Shown here: positions 6,760-12,233 of the stretch, in pieces
Layout: each line of letters begins with the position of its first letter
Numbering within the stretch: position 1 is the stretch's first letter
Assembly: GCA_964483405.1 (NCBI GenBank)
Contig: CAZABC010000053.1
Span: 1-12,233 of the forward strand
Direction of reading: 5' to 3'
Length of the DNA stretch: 12,233 nt
Source of the DNA: CAZABC01 sp964483405
GTDB lineage: Bacteria > Chloroflexota > Limnocylindria > Limnocylindrales > CSP1-4
Notes under the pieces: generated by a model
The model's input: only the letters and a program-made list of their open reading frames with translations
Database searches by the model: none
Told to the model about the DNA's origin: nothing
Program-made: the position numbers and the translations under genes

Positions 6760-8187
6760 ATGGCTTCGGATCGGAACGAGATGAGCCGGCGGCAGTTCAC
6801 GGCGACCACCTCCCTCACGGCGGCGGCGGTGGTGGCCGGGGCCGCACAGAGGGTCCTCGGGGCGAACGATCGGATCGTGCTCGCCTCGATCGGCATCCGG
6901 GGCCAGGGCAACGCGCTCAAGCAGGGCTTCGCGAAGATCCCGGGGGTCGAGATCAAGACCCTGTGCGACGTCGACGAGAACCTCTTCGCGAAGCGCGCGA
7001 AAGACCCCGAGCTCGAGGGTCTTGCCACCTTCAAGCCGGGCTTCCAGAAGGACATGCGCCGGGTCTTCGAGGACAAGGACATCGACGGCGTCATCATCGC
7101 CACCCCGAACCACTGGCACGCCCTCGCGACGATCTGGGCGCTGCAGGCGGGCAAGCACGTCTACGTCGAGAAGCCCTCCTCGCACACGGTCTGGGAGGGC
7201 CGCAAGATGGTCGAGGCCGTCGAGCGCTACGGGAAGATCGTGCAGGTCGGCACGATGAACCGCAGCCGTCCCGCGGTGCGCCAGGCGATCCAGTTCCTCC
7301 ACGACGGCGGGATCGGCAAGGTCTACATGGCCCGCGGCCTGTGCTTCAAGCCGCGGCCGGGCATCGGCACGTTCCCCGACGGCCCGATCACCGACGGCAA
7401 GCCGCACCGCCTCAACGTCGAGGGCGGACCCGTGCCCGAGGGCGTGTGGGACGCGGCCTACCTCGCGAAGGTCGACTACGACCTGTGGCTCGGGCCCGCG
7501 CCCTCGCGGCCCTTCAACCGCAACCACTTCCACTACAACTGGCACTGGCACTGGGCCTACGGCAACGGCGACACCGGCAACCAGGGCCCGCACCAGTTCG
7601 ACATCGCCCGCTGGGGTCTCGACAAGAACGAGCACCCCGTCAAGATGTCGTCGACCGGCGGCTACTTCGGCCCCCCCGCGTCGCAGGAGACGCCCGACAC
7701 GCACACCTCGCTCTTCGAGTACGCGGACGGGACGGTGTTCGAGTTCGCGACCCGCGGCCAGTTCACGAACGACGAGGGCACGCAGCGGATCGGCAACCTG
7801 TTCTACGGCACGAAGGGCTGGCTGTGGATCGACGGCGACGGCCGCAAGTGGCAGAGCTACTTCGGGCGCCGGAACGAGAAGGGCCCGGGCTCCGAGGCGC
7901 CGCCCGCGCAGGGCGGCTCCGACCCCAACGTGCTGACCAGCCAGGAGGGGCCGCACTACCGCAACTTCGTCGACGCCGTCCGCAAGAACGACCCGAAGGT
8001 GCTGACCTGCGGCGCCCTGGACGGCCACCTCTCCTCCGCCCTCGCCCACCTGGCCAACATCGCGTACCGGGTCGGGCGCTCGCTGAAGTTCGACGGGAAG
8101 ACGGAGCGGTTCGTGGGCGACGCCGAGGCCGACAAGCTCCTCACCCGCGAGTACCGCGCCCCGTACGTCGTCCCGGACAAGGTGTAG
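6760..8187 (+). CDS. Tat-exported Gfo/Idh/MocA-family oxidoreductase
   Basis: This 475-residue protein is an NAD(P)-dependent dehydrogenase-type enzyme of the Gfo/Idh/MocA family, which mostly oxidises or rearranges sugars and related polyols. The N-terminus carries a twin-arginine signal (MSRRQFTATTSLTAAAVVAG, residues 8-27), so it should be folded with its cofactor and exported. A Rossmann fold follows: GIRGQG (45-50), CDVD (69-72), ATPNHWH (114-120) and the family EKP motif with K138. The C-terminal substrate domain has NWHWHWAYGNGDTGNQGPHQ (260-279) and DIARW (281-285), a signature common in the secreted enzymes of Planctomycetota, Bacteroidota and Acidobacteriota; H278 is a likely catalytic residue. 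The gene ends 4 bases before the aldehyde dehydrogenase start, suggesting one operon, but no role in hydroxyproline breakdown is known for this family. Its substrate is unknown. Confidence 0.9.
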   Translation: MASDRNEMSRRQFTATTSLTAAAVVAGAAQRVLGANDRIVLASIGIRGQGNALKQGFAKIPGVEIKTLCDVDENLFAKRAKDPELEGLATFKPGFQKDMRRVFEDKDIDGVIIATPNHWHALATIWALQAGKHVYVEKPSSHTVWEGRKMVEAVERYGKIVQVGTMNRSRPAVRQAIQFLHDGGIGKVYMARGLCFKPRPGIGTFPDGPITDGKPHRLNVEGGPVPEGVWDAAYLAKVDYDLWLGPAPSRPFNRNHFHYNWHWHWAYGNGDTGNQGPHQFDIARWGLDKNEHPVKMSSTGGYFGPPASQETPDTHTSLFEYADGTVFEFATRGQFTNDEGTQRIGNLFYGTKGWLWIDGDGRKWQSYFGRRNEKGPGSEAPPAQGGSDPNVLTSQEGPHYRNFVDAVRKNDPKVLTCGALDGHLSSALAHLANIAYRVGRSLKFDGKTERFVGDAEADKLLTREYRAPYVVPDKV

Positions 8188-8191
8188 GCCC

Positions 8192-9787
8192 GTGCCGGCC
8201 CTGACCGGCGCGAACCTCCTCGGCCCCCGCGACTCGCGCGCGGGGGCCGTTTCGTTTCACGCCGAGGACCCCGCCACCGGGCGCTCGCTCGAGCCTGCGT
8301 TCGCCGAGGCGACCACGGCCGAGGTGGACGCGGCGGCCCGGGCGGCCGAGGCCGCCTTCGAGCCGTTCGCCGCCCTCCCGCCCGGGCGCCGGGCCGCCTT
8401 CCTGCGCGCGATCGCCGAGCAGGTCCTCGCCCTGGGCGACGACCTGCTCGAGCGCACGCAGGCGGAGACGGCTCTCCCCCGCCCGCGGCTCGAGGGCGAG
8501 CGGGCGCGCACCGTGAACCAGGCGCGCCTGTTCGCCGACCTCGTCGAGGAGGGGTCGTGGGTGGACGCGCGGATCGACCGCGCCCGGCCCGACCGAAAGC
8601 CCGTCCCGAGGCCCGACCTGCGCCGGATGCTCGTCCCGCTCGGCCCGGTGGCCGTCTTCGGCGCCTCGAACTTCCCCCTCGCCTTCTCGGTCGCCGGCGG
8701 CGACACCGTCTCCGCCCTCGCCGCGGGCTGCCCGGTGGTGGTGAAGGCGCACCCCGCCCACCCCGGCACGTCGGAGCTCGTCGCGCGCGCCGTGCTCGCG
8801 GCGGCCGCGGGCATCGGGATGCCCGACGGCGTCTTCTCGATGGTCCACGGCGCCTCGCCCGCCGTCGGCCAGGCGCTCGTCGCCCACCCTGCCGTGCAGG
8901 CCGTCGGCTTCACCGGCTCGTTCCGCGCCGGCCGGGCGCTCCTCGACGCGGCGGCGCACCGCCCGCAGCCGATCCCCGTCTTCGCCGAGATGGGCTCGGC
9001 CAACCCGCTCTTCGTCCTGCCCGACGCGCTCGCCACGCGGGGCGAGGCGATCGCGGAGGCCCTCGCCGCCTCGGTGACCCTCGGCTGCGGGCAGTTCTGC
9101 ACGAACCCCGGCCTGACGTTCGTCGCCCCGTCCCCGGCGGCCGACGCCTTCGTCGCGCGGCTGGGCGCGCTCCTCGCGCAGACCCCGGCGGGGACGATGG
9201 TCCACGCGGGGATCAAGGCCGCCTACGACGCGGAGCTCGCGGCCGTCGCCGCCATCCCCGGCGTCGCGCTCGCGGCGCGGGCCTCGGGCCGGGGAGAGAA
9301 CCCCGAGACGGAGGCGCAGGCCGCGCTGCTCGTCACCGACGCGGCGGCCTTCGCCGTGAACGACCGCCTCGGCGAGGAGATCTACGGGCCGGTCACGCTC
9401 GCCGTCCGCTGCGGCTCGAGAGACGAGCTGCTCGCCGCCGCGCGGCGCCTCTCGGGCCACCTGACCGCGACCGTCCACGCCACGGAAGCGGACCTCGCCG
9501 CCTTCCCGGAGCTTCTCCCCCTGCTCGTCCGCAAGGCGGGGCGCATCGTGCTGAACGGCGTGCCGACGGGCGTGGAGGTCACCCACGCCATGCACCACGG
9601 CGGCCCGTGGCCGGCCACGACCGACCCTCGCGCGACCTCGGTCGGGACCGCCGCGATCCTGCGCTTCGCCCGCCCGGTCAGCTACCAGGACGTCCCCTCC
9701 ACGCACCTGCCGGAGGAGCTGCAGGACGCGAACCCCCGCCGGATCTGGCGGCTGGTCGAGGGGCGGCCCACGAAAGACCCGCTGTGA
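8192..9787 (+). CDS. Alpha-ketoglutarate semialdehyde dehydrogenase (2,5-dioxovalerate dehydrogenase)
   Basis: This 531-residue aldehyde dehydrogenase should oxidise 2,5-dioxopentanoate to 2-oxoglutarate with NAD(P)+, the last step of hydroxyproline (and some sugar acid) catabolism. The N-terminus (LTGANLLG, then DPATGRSLEPAF) matches this subfamily, which supports the GTG start at 8192, 4 bases after the preceding stop. Catalytic features are N160 in FGASNFPLAF, K185 in VVVKAHP, E266 in FAEMGSANP and the nucleophile C303 in GCGQFCTNPG; EEIYGP (395-400) is also present. The missing SD-rich leader suggests translation coupled to the upstream gene. The neighbouring 4-hydroxyproline epimerase and D-amino acid oxidoreductase favour the hydroxyproline route over glucarate or arabinose routes. 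A strong hairpin followed by a T-rich run lies within codons 11-22. The gene overlaps the epimerase by 4 bases (GTGA). Confidence 0.93.
   Translation: MPALTGANLLGPRDSRAGAVSFHAEDPATGRSLEPAFAEATTAEVDAAARAAEAAFEPFAALPPGRRAAFLRAIAEQVLALGDDLLERTQAETALPRPRLEGERARTVNQARLFADLVEEGSWVDARIDRARPDRKPVPRPDLRRMLVPLGPVAVFGASNFPLAFSVAGGDTVSALAAGCPVVVKAHPAHPGTSELVARAVLAAAAGIGMPDGVFSMVHGASPAVGQALVAHPAVQAVGFTGSFRAGRALLDAAAHRPQPIPVFAEMGSANPLFVLPDALATRGEAIAEALAASVTLGCGQFCTNPGLTFVAPSPAADAFVARLGALLAQTPAGTMVHAGIKAAYDAELAAVAAIPGVALAARASGRGENPETEAQAALLVTDAAAFAVNDRLGEEIYGPVTLAVRCGSRDELLAAARRLSGHLTATVHATEADLAAFPELLPLLVRKAGRIVLNGVPTGVEVTHAMHHGGPWPATTDPRATSVGTAAILRFARPVSYQDVPSTHLPEELQDANPRRIWRLVEGRPTKDPL
8222..8258 (+). 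terminator. Terminator-like hairpin inside the 5' coding end of the aldehyde dehydrogenase
   Basis: GGCCCCCGCG (8222-8231) and CGCGGGGGCC (8239-8248) form a perfect 10-base stem with a 7-base loop, followed by GTTTCGTTTC (8249-8258), with six T in ten bases. This is the form of a factor-independent terminator. It lies 35 bases past the stop of the Gfo/Idh/MocA gene but within codons 11-22 of the next gene. Translating ribosomes would keep it unfolded, so it could act as a conditional stop. Confidence 0.5.
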
Positions 9788-10746
9788 CCGCGTTCGACTG
9801 GCCCGAAGGGGTCGAGGTCGTGGACTCGCACACGGAGGGCGAGCCGACGCGGGTGGTGGTGAAGGGCTGGCCGTTGCCGGAAGGGCGGACGATGGCGGAG
9901 CGTCGGGCGTTCCTCCTCGCGCACCAGGACCGCCTGCGCCAGGCCGTCGTGTGCGAGCCCCGCGGGCACGACGCGGTCGTGGGCGCGCTGCTCACGCCAC
10001 CGGTCGAGCCGGGATCCCTCGCCGGGGTCGTCTTCTTCAACAACGCGGGCGGGCTCGGCATGTGCGGTCACGGCCTCATCGGGGTGGTGCGGACGCTCGA
10101 GCACCTGGGCCGGCTCGCGCCGGGTGGCGTCCTCATCGACACGCCGGTCGGGACGGTGGGCGCCGAGCTCGAGGCGGACGGCGCGGTCACGATCGCGAAC
10201 GTGCCGGCCGAGTGCCACGCGCGCGACGTCGCGATCGACGTGCCGGGCCTCGGCCCCGTCTCGGGCGACGTCGCGTGGGGCGGGAACTGGTTCTTCCTGA
10301 CCGACTCGCCGGGGATCCCCCTCGACCTCGCCCACGCTCGGGCGCTGACGGAGGCGAGCGTGCGCATCCTCGAGGCCCTGCGGGAGACGGGCATCTGCGG
10401 GCGCGACGGCGCCGTGATCGACCACGTCGAGCTGTTCGGTCCGCCGCGGCGACAGGACGCCGACTCGCGCAACTTCGTCCTGTGCCCCGGCCTCGCCTTC
10501 GACCGCTCGCCGTGCGGGACCGGCACGTCGGCGAAGATGGCCGTCCTCGCCGCCCGGGGGAGGCTGCGGCCGGGCCAGCGCTGGCGCCAGGAGAGCGTCA
10601 CGGGCTCGCTGTTCGAGGGCTGGCTCGAGGAGCGCGCGGGCGTCCTCGTCCCCCACGTGCGGGGCCGCGCGTTCGTCACCGCGCGCGCGACGCTCCTCTT
10701 CGACCCGCGCGACCCCTTCCGCGAGGGCCTGACGGGCGCTCGATGA
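9784..10746 (+). CDS. 4-hydroxyproline 2-epimerase (proline racemase family)
   Basis: This 320-residue cytoplasmic enzyme should convert trans-4-hydroxy-L-proline to cis-4-hydroxy-D-proline without a cofactor. The family's two proton-shuttling cysteines are both present: C94 in LGMCGHGLIG and C244 in DRSPCGTGTSAK. This argues for an epimerase/racemase rather than the related trans-3-hydroxyproline dehydratase, where the first cysteine is replaced. Other family motifs are DSHTEGEPTRVV (14-25) and NNAGGLGMCG. The GTG start at 9784 overlaps the preceding TGA as GTGA, and its own TGA overlaps the next ATG as ATGA, so all three genes are translationally coupled. Proline racemase is an alternative reading from sequence alone. 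The D-amino acid oxidoreductase and semialdehyde dehydrogenase on either side make hydroxyproline the better choice. It resembles LhpA of Pseudomonas. Confidence 0.92.
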   Translation: MTAFDWPEGVEVVDSHTEGEPTRVVVKGWPLPEGRTMAERRAFLLAHQDRLRQAVVCEPRGHDAVVGALLTPPVEPGSLAGVVFFNNAGGLGMCGHGLIGVVRTLEHLGRLAPGGVLIDTPVGTVGAELEADGAVTIANVPAECHARDVAIDVPGLGPVSGDVAWGGNWFFLTDSPGIPLDLAHARALTEASVRILEALRETGICGRDGAVIDHVELFGPPRRQDADSRNFVLCPGLAFDRSPCGTGTSAKMAVLAARGRLRPGQRWRQESVTGSLFEGWLEERAGVLVPHVRGRAFVTARATLLFDPRDPFREGLTGAR

Positions 10747-11846
10747 GCCCCGCCTCCGCGATCGTGGTCGGCGCCGGCGTCGTCGGCGCGGCCTGCGCGG
10801 AGGCGCTCGCGGAGGCGGGCCTCGCGGTGAGCGTCGTCGAGCCCTCGTTCCCCGGCGCCGGCGCGACCGGCGCGGCGATGGGGCACGTCGTGGTCATGGA
10901 CGACAGCGAGGCGCAGTTCGCGCTCACCTCGCTCTCGCGGCGGCTCTGGAAGGAGAGAACGCTCCCCGCGGACCTGGAGGACGATCCGTGCGGCACGCTG
11001 TGGGTCGCGGCCGACGAGGAGGAGATGGCGCACGTGCGGCGCAAGGCCGCCTTCTACGCCGCGCGCGGGGAGACGGCCGCGGTCCTCGACCGGGCGGATC
11101 TGCGGGAGTGCGAGCCCGCCCTGCGGCCCGGGCTCGCCGGCGCCCTCCTCGTGCCGGGCGACCGGGTCCTCTACCCGCCGGCGGCGGCGCGTCTCCTCCT
11201 CGAGCGGGCGCGCGGGCTCGGCGCCGCGGTCCGCACCGGGGAAACGGTCGACGCGGTGGCGCGCGGCCGCGCCCGCTGCGCGGGCCGCTGGCAGGAGGCC
11301 GACCTCGTGGTCGTCGCCGCCGGTGCCGACTCCCCCCGCCTCGTCCCCGGCCTGCCGGTCGTCCCCCGCAAGGGCCACCTCGTCATCACCGACCGCTACC
11401 CCGGCTTTCTCCGCCACCAGGTCGTCGAGCTCGGCTACCTCAGGAGCGCGCACACGCTCACCGCCGAGTCGGTCGCGTTCAACGTCCAGCCCCGCCGGAG
11501 CGGGCAGCTCCTCGTCGGCTCCTCGCGGGAGCTCGTGGGATTCGACACGTCGATCAACCGCCCGCTGTGCGCGCGGATGCTGCGCCGGGCGCAGGAGTTC
11601 CTCCCGGGCCTCGCGCGGCTGCGCGCGCTGCGGACGTGGACGGGCTTTCGCCCCGCGACCCCCGACAAGCTGCCGCTCGTGGGCGAGTGGGAGCCGGGGC
11701 TCTGGGTGGCGACGGGCCACGAGGGCCTCGGCGTCACGACCGCGCCCGGCACCGCGCGGCTCCTCGCCGACCTCGTCCTCGGCCGCACGCCCCCGATCGA
11801 CCCCGCGCCGTTTCACCCGCGCCGCCCGGTGGCCGCCGGTGGCTGA
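10743..11846 (+). CDS. FAD-dependent D-hydroxyproline dehydrogenase, DAAO-like catalytic subunit
   Basis: This 367-residue flavoprotein of the D-amino acid oxidase/glycine oxidase-like family should oxidise cis-4-hydroxy-D-proline to pyrroline-4-hydroxy-2-carboxylate. The N-terminus binds FAD through GAGVVG (10-15), with an acidic residue (VVEP) ending the second strand. The C-terminal DAO signature TGFRPATPDKLPLVG and the GHEGLGVTTAPGTARLLADL helix complete the fold. It resembles the HcnC-like beta subunit of multi-subunit dye-linked dehydrogenases, whose electrons pass to a [2Fe-2S]/FAD partner, and exactly such a partner begins at 11839, overlapping by 8 bases. There is no signal peptide. 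The start ATG overlaps the epimerase stop. A D-proline or opine substrate is possible by family, but the operon favours D-hydroxyproline. Confidence 0.88.
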   Translation: MSPASAIVVGAGVVGAACAEALAEAGLAVSVVEPSFPGAGATGAAMGHVVVMDDSEAQFALTSLSRRLWKERTLPADLEDDPCGTLWVAADEEEMAHVRRKAAFYAARGETAAVLDRADLRECEPALRPGLAGALLVPGDRVLYPPAAARLLLERARGLGAAVRTGETVDAVARGRARCAGRWQEADLVVVAAGADSPRLVPGLPVVPRKGHLVITDRYPGFLRHQVVELGYLRSAHTLTAESVAFNVQPRRSGQLLVGSSRELVGFDTSINRPLCARMLRRAQEFLPGLARLRALRTWTGFRPATPDKLPLVGEWEPGLWVATGHEGLGVTTAPGTARLLADLVLGRTPPIDPAPFHPRRPVAAGG

Positions 11847-12233
11847 GCGCGCCCGCTTCACGATCGACGGCCGGCCGGCGGAGGCCGAGGCGGGAGAGAG
11901 CCTGCTCGCCGCCCTCTGGAACGCCGGGCAGCTCGCCCTGCGGACGTCCGCGCGGGGCGAGCCGCGCGGACCGCTGTGCGGGATGGGCGCCTGCTTCGAG
12001 TGCCGCGTGAGCGTCGACGGCGAGCCCCATCGCCGCGCCTGCCTCGAGCCGGTGCGCGACGGCATGGCCGTGGCCACGCTCGGGCGGGCGGGCGAGGCCG
12101 CCGCACAGGCCTCCGTCGCCGAGCGGGCGAGAGACACGGTGCGCGGATCGGGCTCCGAGGCGACCGTCCTCGCGGCGGGCGTCGTCGTCGTCGGGGCGGG
12201 ACCGGCGGGGATCGCGGCGGCGGCGCACGCGGC
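11839..12233 (+). CDS. [2Fe-2S]-FAD electron-transfer subunit of D-hydroxyproline dehydrogenase, partial
   Basis: The first 131 codons are visible; the gene runs off the right edge. Residues 5-80 form a [2Fe-2S] domain of the HcnA/Fer2_4 type with ligands C47, C52, C55 and C68 (CGMGACFEC, later RRAC, then DGM), spaced as in the family. After a linker of about 35 residues, the same frame continues into a dinucleotide-binding fold, VVVVGAGPAGIAAAAHAA (115 onward), the start of an HcnB-like FAD/NAD(P) oxidoreductase. No stop or frame break separates the two, so parts that are often separate subunits appear as one protein. The GTG start overlaps the oxidoreductase stop by 8 bases. It should accept electrons from the DAAO-like subunit and pass them to a carrier. 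The start could be slightly different, since no strong Shine-Dalgarno is visible. Confidence 0.85.
   Translation, partial: MAERARFTIDGRPAEAEAGESLLAALWNAGQLALRTSARGEPRGPLCGMGACFECRVSVDGEPHRRACLEPVRDGMAVATLGRAGEAAAQASVAERARDTVRGSGSEATVLAAGVVVVGAGPAGIAAAAHA

Noticed and set aside
5308..8049. A 913-codon open frame on the minus strand opposite the M28 and Gfo/Idh/MocA genes
   Set aside because: It is a shadow of GC-rich third codon positions. The opposite strand carries two proteins with complete catalytic motifs, and the minus-strand translation is rich in R, A, G, E, V and L without domains.
10068..12137. A 689-codon open frame on the minus strand opposite the hydroxyproline genes
   Set aside because: Same composition effect; the plus strand has three overlapping genes with clear family motifs in the same stretch.

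Overview
This is a GC-rich bacterial window that is densely packed with genes. It uses alternative start codons freely (TTG at 5284; GTG at 889, 8192, 9784 and 11839) and carries several secreted peptidases. This fits a proteolytic soil or sediment heterotroph. Acidobacteriota (Thermoanaerobaculia-like) is my best guess; Myxococcota, Planctomycetota and Gemmatimonadota are not excluded. There is no rRNA, tRNA, CRISPR array or recognisable transposase.

Region 1 (1-3512) looks like an accessory patch. A leftward toxin-antitoxin operon (Phd-type antitoxin, then a PIN-domain VapC toxin) has a well-formed sigma-70-type promoter. On each side of it lies a decayed 3' end of an M24 (Xaa-Pro) peptidase gene: two similar but clearly diverged fragments 932 bases apart. 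Next comes a secreted S9 (prolyl oligopeptidase-type) serine peptidase. Its sampled lines are near 60% GC, clearly lower than most of the downstream genes.

Region 2 (3540-6714) has a leftward FHA-GAF-SpoIIE/PP2C phosphatase regulator. It is divergent from a secreted M28 zinc peptidase, and the 103-base gap between them contains a 14-base perfect palindrome.

Region 3 (6760-12233) is a tightly packed rightward operon: a Tat-exported Gfo/Idh/MocA oxidoreductase, then a trans-4-hydroxy-L-proline catabolic set. That set comprises an alpha-ketoglutarate-semialdehyde dehydrogenase, a proline racemase-family 4-hydroxyproline 2-epimerase, a D-hydroxyproline (D-amino acid) oxidoreductase subunit, and the start of a protein joining a [2Fe-2S] domain to an FAD domain. 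Neighbouring genes are separated by 4 bases or overlap. The expected route is L-Hyp to cis-4-D-Hyp (epimerase), to pyrroline-4-hydroxy-2-carboxylate (FAD/[2Fe-2S] dehydrogenase), to alpha-ketoglutarate semialdehyde (a deaminase not present in this window), to 2-oxoglutarate (aldehyde dehydrogenase).

The points most worth a second look are the [2Fe-2S]-FAD fusion at the right edge, a terminator-like hairpin inside the first codons of the aldehyde dehydrogenase, and the twin M24 remnants around the toxin-antitoxin operon. No wholly new system is evident.
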